Part shown: in pieces, positions 14,926 to 23,004 of the stretch
How positions within the stretch are numbered: the stretch's first letter is position 1
Layout: every line of letters starts with the position of its first letter
NCBI GenBank assembly: GCA_034211175.1
Contig: JAXHUH010000051.1
Span: 14,517-78,516, forward strand
Direction of reading: 5' to 3'
Source of the DNA: JAXHUH01 sp034211175
Lineage (GTDB): Bacteria > Actinomycetota > Acidimicrobiia > Acidimicrobiales > CAIXPF01
Length of the DNA: 64,000 bases
Notes under the pieces: generated by a model
Told to the model about the DNA's origin: nothing
What the model saw: the letters and a program-made list of their open reading frames with translations, nothing else
Database searches by the model: none
Position numbers and translations under genes: made by a program

Positions 14926-17037
14926 TCAGCCGACGAGCCGGCCGGTCGACCCCAGCATCTCGATGTGGTCCGCAATCTCGCGGTGGACACCGGCCTCGAG
15001 CGGGTCGAACTCGAGCCCGAGGTCGTCGCGGGCCTCACCCCGGACGTGGGCGACGTGGGCGGCGATGCGGCGTGCACCCGACGCGAGGGGGAGCTCCACC
15101 GTCACCTCGGCGCCCTCGTCGGCGCCGATCGCTCCGCTCGTGCGCGCCCGGAGCCCGCCCTCGCTGATGTCGACGAGGTTGATCGTGTGCTCCCGGCCGT
15201 GGTGGTGCAGCGTCGCCGCTCCCGACGTCAGGTACCGCTCGTGTCGGCGTCGCTCGAGCTTGTCGGTGAGCCCGCCCATCGAGCGGATCCGGTCGAGCGC
15301 ACCGCTGATGCACTGCTCGAGATCGCCGACCACGTTGCGCTGCTCGGAGGCGATGTAGCGAAGGGTCTCGGTGGCCGCGTCGAGCTCGCCGATCCCGGTC
15401 GACACCTCGGCGATCGCGGCCGAGACCGCGGACGTGTCCTGCTCGAGGGTGGCGACGGTCGTCGTGATCTCCTCCGTGGACTGCCCGGTGGACGTGGCCA
15501 GGTCCTTGACCTCGTCGGCGACGACGCCGAAGCCGCGACCGGCTTCGCCCGCCCGGGCCGCTTCGATCGTGGCGTTGAGGGCGAGGAGCTTGGACTGCTC
15601 GGCGATCCCCGCGATCAGCTTGGTGATGCCGGCGACGCGGCGCAGGCTCTCGATGAGCGTCGCGACGAGCGCATCGGTCGACTGCGCCTGCTCGACGACG
15701 GTCTTGGTGACCCGCTCGGCCAGGGCGACCTGCTGGTCGATGTTGCCGGCGGCCTCCCGCATCGCCTCGACCTGGCCGACGACCTCGCTGAGCTCGGCCA
15801 TGACGGTGCTCGACGTGTCGGTAACGATCGCCTGGGCGCGGGTGCGGACTTGCTTCTCGGCCTCCTTCTGGTGGGCGAAGTTCGCCTCGAGCTGGCGTTC
15901 CCGCTCCTGCTGGGCGAGATCGAGCTCGACCGCCGAGGTGATCAGCTGGGCGCGGGCGGTGGCGATGGCCTGGCCGATCTCGCCGAACTCGTCCTTGCGC
16001 GACGACAGCGGTCGGTCCTCGAGGTCTCCGGCCGCGATCGCACGGACCGACCCGAGCACCTGGGTGACGTCGAGGCGTGTTCGCCACCACACGGCGGCGG
16101 CGATCCACATCGCCACGACCAGGCCGACGACGATGATGACCAGGGCGATGAGCCGGTCGCCGGCCATGCCGTCGATCCTGGCGTCGAGGAGCGACATCAT
16201 CGCGTCGGCGGCGTCGGGCGTGGCCCCGGTGACGGCGTCGGCGACCGGGGCGGCGTCGACCGCCGATGGGTCGGCCAGCTCGGCGGTGAGCGTCTCGGCC
16301 TGGGCCTCGGCCGCGTCGGCGGCGGTGAGGAGCCCGGCGAGCAGCACGTCGAGACCGGCCATCGACGTGGTGCCGAGCGACGTCTCGACCCCGGCGCGCA
16401 GACCGTCGGCCGCGCCCGTCAGGCGGCCGGCCTCGATGGCGTGCTCGGCGATGAGCTCGTCGGTGCCCACGTCGGTCGGAGGCGCCGCGGCCCGGGCGGC
16501 GGCGACGAGGGCCGACGGCAGCCGGTTGACCAGGGCATCCATGACGTAGAACGAGTCGAGGTCGGGGTCGAGGATCAGGTTCGAGACGTCACCGGCGGTG
16601 GTCACGAACCCGGCGAGCGTCCGGGCCGCCTCGAGGCGCGCGGTCGGGTCGTCGAGCTCCGCGGTCGCCGCTTCGACCTCGGCGAGCGGGTCGTCGAGCT
16701 CGAGGCCGGAGGCGGCCACCGCGTCGCGCAGCTCGGCGAGGTCGGGGTCGGCGCCGCCGACGACGTCGGACATGACGAAGAGCGCGGGTCGGACGACGTC
16801 GATGCCGTCTCGTTCCTTGTCCGAGAACGCGATCTGGCCGTTGACCGAGGAGACGTAGGACCAGCCCGCGGCGGCGAGCGGGACGAGGAGCACGCCGATG
16901 AGCACGAGGAGGCGGGCGCTCGTGCGCAGCCGGTCGACGAGCGCGAGCGCGGGGAGCAGGACGACCGGCGGCGATGGTTCGCCGGTCGGGATGTTGAGCG
17001 TGCGCTCGGAAGCTGTAGCCGGTGCTGCGGCGCCCAA
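14926..17037 (-). CDS. Methyl-accepting chemotaxis protein with C-terminal PilZ domain
   Basis: The 703-residue receptor has one membrane helix at about residues 43-60, a 230-residue extracytoplasmic helical sensor, and a second helix (LIALVIIVVGLVVAMW). A HAMP linker (RLDVTQVLGSVRAIAAGDL) and a methyl-accepting signalling domain follow, with the conserved tip AEQSKLLALNATIEAARAG. The last 110 residues form a PilZ domain: RRRHER near 596-601 and DISEGG near 623-628 match the two c-di-GMP binding motifs. The fusion implies that c-di-GMP tunes chemotaxis signalling. No ATG is available; TTG 17037 is chosen because GGGAGG lies five bases upstream, with GTG 17058 as the alternative. Confidence 0.85.
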   Translation of the reverse strand: MGAAAPATASERTLNIPTGEPSPPVVLLPALALVDRLRTSARLLVLIGVLLVPLAAAGWSYVSSVNGQIAFSDKERDGIDVVRPALFVMSDVVGGADPDLAELRDAVAASGLELDDPLAEVEAATAELDDPTARLEAARTLAGFVTTAGDVSNLILDPDLDSFYVMDALVNRLPSALVAAARAAAPPTDVGTDELIAEHAIEAGRLTGAADGLRAGVETSLGTTSMAGLDVLLAGLLTAADAAEAQAETLTAELADPSAVDAAPVADAVTGATPDAADAMMSLLDARIDGMAGDRLIALVIIVVGLVVAMWIAAAVWWRTRLDVTQVLGSVRAIAAGDLEDRPLSSRKDEFGEIGQAIATARAQLITSAVELDLAQQERERQLEANFAHQKEAEKQVRTRAQAIVTDTSSTVMAELSEVVGQVEAMREAAGNIDQQVALAERVTKTVVEQAQSTDALVATLIESLRRVAGITKLIAGIAEQSKLLALNATIEAARAGEAGRGFGVVADEVKDLATSTGQSTEEITTTVATLEQDTSAVSAAIAEVSTGIGELDAATETLRYIASEQRNVVGDLEQCISGALDRIRSMGGLTDKLERRRHERYLTSGAATLHHHGREHTINLVDISEGGLRARTSGAIGADEGAEVTVELPLASGARRIAAHVAHVRGEARDDLGLEFDPLEAGVHREIADHIEMLGSTGRLVG

Positions 17038-17170
17038 CGGTTCCTCCCGGAGAAGCACGGACCCCGTGGCTGTCGGAACGGATGAGCCGTGCCTGAGCCC
17101 ATTTCCCCCGGGATGACGACGTATGGCGTTCGAGCGTCGGCGTTTCGACCCGGTCGCTAACGTCGTACCG

Positions 17171-17257
17171 ATGGTCACCACCGCCCACGATGGGCGCACG
17201 CCCGTGGGGACGGGGCCGACTCGACGCGGTGGGCACGCGAGGAGCGAGCCGGCGTGA
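17171..17257 (+). CDS. Possible 28-aa leader peptide
   Basis: An ATG at 17171 lies seven bases after TAACGT (17158-17163), the layout of a leaderless promoter. The frame runs 28 codons, encoding a basic peptide (MVTTAHDGRTPVGTG and onward). It stops at TGA 17255-17257, which overlaps the GTG start of the metallophosphoesterase as GTGA. Position and overlap suggest translational coupling, but no conservation can be checked. Confidence 0.35.
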   Translation: MVTTAHDGRTPVGTGPTRRGGHARSEPA

Positions 17258-19021
17258 CGGACCGGGCGACGCTGGCGAGCGATCCGTACCTCCAGCGCCC
17301 GACCGACGACGCGGTCGTCGTCGCCTGGCTGACCTCGTGGGAGCCGGCGGTGAGCGCGGTGCTCGTCGGCCGCGGGGTCGACGATCTCGACCCGGGCCGG
17401 GTCGCGTCGCTGGTGCACCCGACGCCCGCCCCGATCGCCGACGACGCGGGAGCGGGCGTCGACGTCGTGCCGGCCCCGGCGCGGCCGCTGAGCCGCACCC
17501 GCGAGGACCCGTCGTCGCGCGCCCGGGGAGCCACGTACGGCGCGGTCACACCGCGGTCGGTCTGGCGCAGCGCTGCCACCGTCCGGGGCCTCGAGCCCGG
17601 TCGCCGCGTCGCCTACCGGGTGGCCAGCGTGGCGCCCGACGGGGCGGTGGCGCTCAGCCGCCGGTTCGCGCTCGGTCCCGCGGCCCCGCCGGGCGACGCG
17701 CAGCGCATCCTGTTGACCTCGGACCACCAGCTCGAGGACATGACGGTGGCCAACCTGGAGTTGGCGGCACGGACCGTCGGACGCTACGACGCCGTGTTCC
17801 ACGCCGGTGACCTGGTGAACGTGGCCGATCGGGCATCGGAGTGGTTGGACGACGAGCGGGGTTGCGCCTTCTTCCCGGCGCTGCAGGGGCGAGCCGCCCA
17901 CGAGCTGACCGTCGGCGGGGTCACGACGAGGTGGCGGGGCGGCGAGATCATCCAGCACGCGCCGCTGCTGTGCGCCATCGGCAACCACGACGTCATGGGC
18001 CGCCACGGCGTCGGCGACCTGGACGCCGAGCTCGCGTCGCCGGTGCCGGCCGACGTCGCCGCCCGGGCGTTCGACCGGGTCGCCGATCGGGTGAGCCCCG
18101 ATCGCGACCCGGTGGTGCGGGCCGAGTGGATCGAAGCGAGGTCGTGGAACACGGCCACCTACGAGGAGCTGTTCACGCTCCCGACGTCGCGGCCGGGTGG
18201 GATGCGCTACTACGCCACGACGCTCGGCGACGTGCGGCTGATCACGCTGTTCGCCACCCGGGCGTGGCGGCCGGCCGCCGTCGACGTCGACGCCGCCGGC
18301 GCGTACCGGGAGGCGTCCGAGGCGGGTGCCGACCCGCTCGACCACGGCCACGGCCGGTTCATCTACGAGTCACTCGCTCCTGGGAGCGCACAGCTCGACT
18401 GGCTTGCCGGGGAGCTGGCCGACCCGGCGTTCGGGGCGGCCCGGTTCCGGGTCGTGATGTTGCACCACGGCGTCCACACGCTCGGCGAGAACGCGATCCC
18501 GCCGTTCACCGACCCCGTGCGGGTGGCCGGCAGCGCGGCGCCGGGCGGCGAGTCGTTCCTGCGCTACGAGTACCCGATCGGCTCCGACCAGCTCGTGAAC
18601 CACGTGGCGCCGTTGCTCGAGGACGCCGGCGTCGACCTGGTCCTCAACGGCCACAGCCACCTGTGGTGCCGCTTCGAGCGCAACGGCACGCACTACCTGG
18701 AGACGTCGAACGTCGGGAACTCCTACGGCGCCTACCACGCGTTGTCGGGCGAGCGCCGGGTCGTGCCCCCGTCGCCGCCGTGGCCCGCCGGTGAACCACG
18801 TGGCGGTCGGCGACCCCGGCGGTCTGGAGCCGATCGTGCCGACCGTCGCCCCGCTCCGCTCGCCGGACGGAACGCCGATGCCCTACCTGGCCAGCAACAC
18901 GATGACCGCGTTCTCCGTGCTCGACACCGGTGCCGGCGAGGTCGTCTCCTACCGGGCCGACCTGTCGGTACCCGACCCCGAGGTGATCGTCTTCGACCGC
19001 TTCCCCCTCGGCCGCCCCTGA
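17254..19021 (+). CDS. Metallophosphoesterase, frameshifted near its 3' end
   Basis: This is a calcineurin-like phosphoesterase of about 590 residues. An N-terminal fibronectin-like region (residues about 5-140) resembles purple acid phosphatases. The dinuclear metal motifs follow: LLTSDHQ, HAGDLVN, IGNHDVMG, VMLHHGVH and NGHSHLW. The reading frame shifts between about 18766 and 18790. Upstream coding ends at GERRVVP, while the rest (NHVAVGDPGGLEPIV to FDRFPLGRP, stop 19021) continues in the +1 frame. A C5 run at 18766-18770 is the likely site. Staying in the first frame gives a Pro/Arg-rich tail. It is either an assembly error or a recent lesion. GTG 17254 has GGAG ten bases upstream. The substrate is unknown. 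Confidence 0.75.
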
Positions 19022-19177
19022 CCCCGACCCCCCCGAACCGGCTCCGCGATCCGAACTGGCGACCACAGCGGCGCGGACGCGGTCGTGGTGGTAGCCAGAA
19101 CCGGAGGGCTGACCGAACTGGGTGCCGCCCGCGCCCCGTGGTGACCGCGGCGGCCGGAACGGGCAGGGTGCGGCGGG

Positions 19178-20044
19178 TCAGGCAGGCGTGTGGCTGTGGT
19201 CCGCGTGCTCGGCCTGGTCCTGGCGGAGGCCGGCCCGCCAGTACGCCTTGGCCCGGGTGTGCTCGGCCGGGATGGCCCGGACGTCGCGGACATGACGACG
19301 CACCCGCTGGGCCGCACCGTGCTCGGCGGCGATCCACGCGAACCCGTTGCCCGGCGGGAGCTCGGCGGCGGCGACCGCCTCGGCGAGGAGCGGGCTGTCG
19401 CCGACCGGTGACGAGCCGCGGGCGACCCACGTGATCGTGATGTCGGTGAACGGCGGCGGCGTGAGCTCCTGGCGGTCGGCCTCGTCGGCGACCTCGACGA
19501 CGATGCGCGCGACCGTGCCCGGGCGGGCCTCCTCGACGAAGCGGCCGACGGCCGGGAGCCCGGTCTCGTCGGCGGCGAGGAGGAACCAGTCGAGGTCGGT
19601 CGGGTAGACGTAGGACGCCTTCGGGCCGGCCACGTGCAGGCCGTCGCCCGGACGGGCGTGCTCCGCCCACTCGGACGCGATGCCGCCCTCGTGGCGCACG
19701 AAGTCGAGCGTGAGCTCACCGGCGGCGGCGTCGAAGCGGCGGGGTGTGTAGTCGCGGTGGAGGATCGGGACCGCCGGCTGCTGGCCGGGCCACTCCAGAC
19801 GGCCGTCGCCCTGGCCGGGCAGGCTCAGCCCGCCCGTCGCAGGATCGGGCAGGAAGATCTTGAGGTGGTCGTCGAACGCGTCGCTGCGGAACGCCGTGAG
19901 CTGGCGCCCGTCGGCCTCGAACGCTGCGAGCTGGGGCCCGCCGAGCACGATCCTGCGCATCCCCGGGGTGACGTCCTCGACGCGCCGGACCTCGAGGTGC
20001 CGCATGACGATCGGCAACATGACCAGGTCGCTGGCGGCGCTCAT
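19178..20044 (-). CDS. Siderophore-interacting protein (FAD ferric reductase)
   Basis: The 288-residue protein belongs to the ViuB/YqjH family, which reduces ferric siderophore to release iron in the cytoplasm. The FAD-binding beta barrel contains RDYTPRRFDAAAGELTLDFV, matching the RxYTxR motif. GLHVAGPKASYV is next, and the C-terminal NAD(P)-type domain holds FLLAADETGLPA, GFAWIAAEHG and the terminal KAYWRAG signature. The gene stands alone, with no siderophore synthesis or ABC uptake genes in the window. Inverted repeats 28-60 bases upstream of ATG 20044 may be iron-responsive sites. Confidence 0.88.
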   Translation of the reverse strand: MSAASDLVMLPIVMRHLEVRRVEDVTPGMRRIVLGGPQLAAFEADGRQLTAFRSDAFDDHLKIFLPDPATGGLSLPGQGDGRLEWPGQQPAVPILHRDYTPRRFDAAAGELTLDFVRHEGGIASEWAEHARPGDGLHVAGPKASYVYPTDLDWFLLAADETGLPAVGRFVEEARPGTVARIVVEVADEADRQELTPPPFTDITITWVARGSSPVGDSPLLAEAVAAAELPPGNGFAWIAAEHGAAQRVRRHVRDVRAIPAEHTRAKAYWRAGLRQDQAEHADHSHTPA

Positions 20045-20071
20045 CCGGATCTCTCCCGCTCGGTCGCTCGG

Positions 20072-20102
20072 CTACCTGCCGGTAGTTGTTAGGAGCACCT
20101 TA
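20072..20102. promoter_or_regulatory. Candidate metal-responsive operator upstream of the siderophore-interacting gene
   Basis: Two inverted repeats lie in tandem: CTACC-TGCC-GGTAG (20072-20085) and TTAGG-AGCA-CCTTA (20089-20102). The second has half-sites like those of DtxR/IdeR boxes, but its spacing is not canonical. It overlaps the end of the neighbouring minus-strand gene. Confidence 0.35.
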
Positions 20103-20367
20103 GTGGAGCGGGGTGGGACGCTCCCGTCGGCCAGCGCGCCCCCAGCAGATCGGCGAGCTCGTCGGTGGTGGCGACCCGGCCGGAGATCACGACCCGGCCG
20201 TCGACCTCCAGCGCCGGCGTCGACATGACGCCGGCCGCGGCGATCTCGGCGAGGTCGTGCTCGTCGACGACGTCGGCGTCGAGGCCGAGGCGGTCGAGCG
20301 CCTCGCGGGTGCGGGAGGCGAGGGTCGTGCAGTTGGCGCAACCCGGGCCGAGAACGCGGATGTGCAT
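20089..20367 (-). CDS. Redox-active disulfide (thioredoxin-like) protein
   Basis: This 92-residue thioredoxin-fold protein of the small redox-active disulfide type begins MHIRVLGPGCANC, with the CxxC pair near residues 10-13 and a cis-Pro segment MSTPALEVDG. ATG 20367 has GGGAG six bases upstream. ATG 20385 overlaps the stop of the upstream permease as ATGA and would add six residues. Such proteins are commonly encoded beside DUF318 permeases, as here, and probably supply electrons or handle a thiol-bound substrate for the permease. The true partner is unknown. Confidence 0.8.
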   Translation of the reverse strand: MHIRVLGPGCANCTTLASRTREALDRLGLDADVVDEHDLAEIAAAGVMSTPALEVDGRVVISGRVATTDELADLLGARWPTGASHPAPLRCS

Positions 20368-20381
20368 CGTGGGCTCCCGAT

Positions 20382-21437
20382 TCATGAGAGGACGGCGTTG
20401 AAGAGGTAACCGGTGAACGTGATCGACACGGCCATCACCGCGACGAAGTAGGCCAACATCCGCGGCCGCATCACCTTCCGGAGCAGGATGAGCTCGGGGA
20501 CGCTGAGGGCGATCGTCGACATGAGCAGCGACAACAGGGTCCCCATCGGCACGCCCTTGGCGTCGAGCACCTCGATGAGCGGCAGGACACCGACCGCGTT
20601 GGCGTAGAGGGGCACACCGAGGACCGTGGCGAGGAAGGGCCCGAACGGGTTCGACGGCCCGGCGAGATCGGTGATCGCGTCGGCCGGCACCCAGCCGTGG
20701 ACGACGGCGCCGATGGCGATGCCCGCGAGCAGGTACTTCCAGATGCGGCGCAGCAGGTCACGGGTCTCACCGGCGGCGAAGCTGATGCGCCCGTCCCAGG
20801 AGGGCGCGGCGTCGGGCTCGTCGCTGAGCGCCGGCCTGGCCGCCCTCGCGGTGAGGACGAGCGGCTCCCAGTGGCGCTCGTGGCGTTCCCGCCCGAGCGT
20901 CAGGCCGACGACGACCGCGATGATCGCCCCGCTGGTCACGTAGAGCAGGGCGGTCGGCAACCCGAACTCGCTCCACAGCAGCACGGCGCCGATCTCCTGG
21001 ATCAGCGGGCTCGCGACCAGGAAGGTCAGCGTGATGCCCAATGGCACGCCGGCGGCGACGAGCCCGAGGAAGATCGGGATCGACGAGCACGAGCAGAACG
21101 GGGTCACGACGCCGAGCACGACGGCCAGGGCGTAGCCGATCCACGCCCTCCGGCCGCCGAGCAGGCGACGCGCCCGCTCGGGAGGCACGAAGCTCGAGAC
21201 GATGCCGACCGCGAAGCTGACCGCCACGACGAGCAGCAGGATCTTCACGGTGTCGTAGAGGAAGAACAGGACGGCGTCGTAGAGGCGCGACCCCTCGTCG
21301 AGGCCGACCAGGTCGAGCGTGGCGACCCAGAACCTCCGGTTGAGCCCGTACGCGAGCACCCACGCCGCGCCCGCGGCGCCAGCTCTGATGGCCAACGGTC
21401 GGGCCGACTCGGGTCGCCGCGTGGGAGTGGCGGTCAT
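20382..21437 (-). CDS. DUF318/ArsP-type permease
   Basis: The 351-residue integral membrane protein has about eight helices in two homologous halves. The signature TPFCSCSSIPIFLGLVAAG is diagnostic of the DUF318 (YraQ/ArsP) permeases, some of which export organoarsenicals. A cytoplasmic loop of about 40 residues (HERHWEPLVL and following) separates the halves. The gene is followed by the CxxC protein with an ATGA overlap. No ArsR-type regulator is in the window, so arsenic as substrate is only a possibility. An inverted repeat lies about 78 bases upstream of ATG 21437. Confidence 0.82.
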   Translation of the reverse strand: MTATPTRRPESARPLAIRAGAAGAAWVLAYGLNRRFWVATLDLVGLDEGSRLYDAVLFFLYDTVKILLLVVAVSFAVGIVSSFVPPERARRLLGGRRAWIGYALAVVLGVVTPFCSCSSIPIFLGLVAAGVPLGITLTFLVASPLIQEIGAVLLWSEFGLPTALLYVTSGAIIAVVVGLTLGRERHERHWEPLVLTARAARPALSDEPDAAPSWDGRISFAAGETRDLLRRIWKYLLAGIAIGAVVHGWVPADAITDLAGPSNPFGPFLATVLGVPLYANAVGVLPLIEVLDAKGVPMGTLLSLLMSTIALSVPELILLRKVMRPRMLAYFVAVMAVSITFTGYLFNAVLS

Positions 21438-21514
21438 GGCCGGACCCCCGCCGTCGGGGCGTCATCGGCGTCGGCCGGTCCGGCGGGACGCGCGCCTGCG
21501 GCTGGAGCGTTCGA

Positions 21515-21530
21515 TTCGACAGGCGTCGAA
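21515..21530. promoter_or_regulatory. Inverted repeat upstream of the permease operon
   Basis: TTCGAC-AGGC-GTCGAA is a perfect 6-base inverted repeat, suitable for a dimeric repressor. It is 78 bases upstream of the permease start. The regulator is unknown. Confidence 0.35.
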
Positions 21531-21622
21531 ATGTTCACGATGGCAACCTCGCGCCTCGCTCACGTCGGGCCTAGGGCGAAAGGTCCCGAGCCGGCCGGAT
21601 GCGCGCGGTCGGGGAGGGCGCC

Positions 21623-22255
21623 TCAGCCGGTGGTCGGCTCCACCGTGGTGAGCCAGTCGACGCCGCCGTCGCACGGCGTGTTGTCGCCGACGGTCTCGGG
21701 GAGGCCGGTGAGACCGTCGAACGTGGCGTGGAACTTCCGCCCGTCGCACTCGCCGGGGGCCACCTCGGCGGGGTTGGCCTCGAGGTACGACAACAGCTCG
21801 TCGGCCCGGGTGAAGACGTCTTCGACGGTGCGGGGCACCTCGCCCGGCTCGGACCCCGGGATCTCGGTCGTCACGGTGTGGTCGACGACCTCACCGCCGG
21901 CGACCTCGGAGCGGACCTGCCAGCCGAGGCACTCGCACGAGGCGAACGTCGTCATCACGTAGTCGTCGGGCCCGGCGTCGGCCCACCGTTCGCGGGCCGC
22001 GTCGAGCTCGGCCCGCGCCTGCGCGAGATCGGCCTCGGACACCGCTATCGGCCCGGGCGCCGCGCCGTCGTCGGCGGTCGTCGACGTCGGCTCGCCCGGT
22101 GTCTCCGTCGTTGGGGAGGAGGTCGTGGAGGAGGTGGTCTCGGCGGAGGTCGACGGCGGGGCGAGGGTGGAGTCGCCGGCGGACGTCGATGGCGTCCCGC
22201 CGCACCCGGCGACGACGAGCACCAGGGCAACGGTGAGCAGGCGTGCACGGTTCAT
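21623..22255 (-). CDS. Lipoprotein of unknown function (DUF6174-like)
   Basis: The 210-residue protein starts MNRARLLTVALVLVVAGCGG: a signal peptide followed by a lipobox (VAGC), so Cys17 is expected to carry lipid outside the membrane. A Ser/Thr/Pro-rich linker of about 50 residues follows. The folded domain starts around ERWADAGPDDYVMTTFASCE; a WxxxxxxDYxxxxxxxCxC pattern resembles DUF6174 proteins. Three further cysteines probably form disulfides. The gene is divergent from the GNAT gene. Function is unknown. Confidence 0.7.
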   Translation of the reverse strand: MNRARLLTVALVLVVAGCGGTPSTSAGDSTLAPPSTSAETTSSTTSSPTTETPGEPTSTTADDGAAPGPIAVSEADLAQARAELDAARERWADAGPDDYVMTTFASCECLGWQVRSEVAGGEVVDHTVTTEIPGSEPGEVPRTVEDVFTRADELLSYLEANPAEVAPGECDGRKFHATFDGLTGLPETVGDNTPCDGGVDWLTTVEPTTG

Positions 22256-22362
22256 GGCGCTTCGACGTCGCCGGCGATCGGCCGGTTCCCGCCCGGTCGG
22301 TGGTCGTGTGCCTGCCGGGAACTCGCTGGGCCGGGGGTGGCCGGCGAGCGAGACTCGGGGTC

Positions 22363-22989
22363 GTGGAACCGCTGCCGTCGACGATCCGGACCCGCCGTCT
22401 GGTGCTCCGCTCCTGGGTGCCCGACGACGCGCCCGCACTCGCCGCTGCGGTCGTCGCGAGCCTCGACCATCTGCGCCCGTGGCTGCCGTGGGCGGCCGAC
22501 GAGCCGATCACGATCGAGGCCCGCCGCGGCCTGCTGGCGTCGTTCGCCCAGGACCGCGACGTCGGCGGTGACGCCACCTACGGCGTGTTCCTCGACGGTG
22601 GGCTGGACGGTGATGCGGTTGCCGGCGGCGAGGCGATCGGTGGCTGTGGGCTCCACCACCGGCGGGGACCGGGAACCCTGGAGATCGGCTACTGGCTCCA
22701 CGTCGACCACACCGGCAGGGGCTACGCCACCGAGCTGGCCGCCGCCCTGACGACGGCCGCGTTCGCCCACGACGGCATCGAGACCGTCGAGATCCACCAC
22801 GACCGGGCGAACACCGCGAGCCGCGCCGTCCCCGAGCGCCTCGGCTTCAACTTTGCCGGCGAACGCCCCGACGAGCCCGCCGCCCCCGCCCAGGAGGGCA
22901 TCGACTGCACCTGGACGATGTCCCGCCACGCGTGGTCCCGCCTTCGGTCGGTGTCCCTGCCCGACGACCCCGTGCACCTGGCCGACTGA
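22363..22989 (+). CDS. GNAT family N-acetyltransferase (RimJ/RimL type)
   Basis: The 208-residue protein has the RimJ/RimL layout: TIRTRRLVLRSWVPDDAPAL at the N-terminus, then a LEIGYWLHVDHTGRGYATEL acetyl-CoA segment (Q/RxxGxG/A variant), and ETVEIHHDRANTASRAVPER with the conserved Asn and the helix leading to LGFNF. It should transfer an acetyl group to an amine, perhaps a protein N-terminus, but the substrate is unknown. GTG 22363 is the only start that keeps the standard N-terminus. The last 25 residues extend past the fold. Confidence 0.82.
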   Translation: MEPLPSTIRTRRLVLRSWVPDDAPALAAAVVASLDHLRPWLPWAADEPITIEARRGLLASFAQDRDVGGDATYGVFLDGGLDGDAVAGGEAIGGCGLHHRRGPGTLEIGYWLHVDHTGRGYATELAAALTTAAFAHDGIETVEIHHDRANTASRAVPERLGFNFAGERPDEPAAPAQEGIDCTWTMSRHAWSRLRSVSLPDDPVHLAD

Positions 22990-23004
22990 ACAGGGTGTTC
23001 CATC

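Noticed and set aside
14902..17085. Long open frame on the strand opposite the PilZ chemoreceptor
   Set aside because: It is a GC-skew shadow: its product is Asp/Gly/Leu/Arg-rich with no family motifs, whereas the minus strand has clear MCP, HAMP and PilZ motifs.
21509..21530. tRNA-like T-loop (GTTCGATTC)
   Set aside because: The flanking bases do not pair as a T stem and no acceptor or anticodon stem can be built. The bases are better explained as part of the TTCGAC...GTCGAA dyad.
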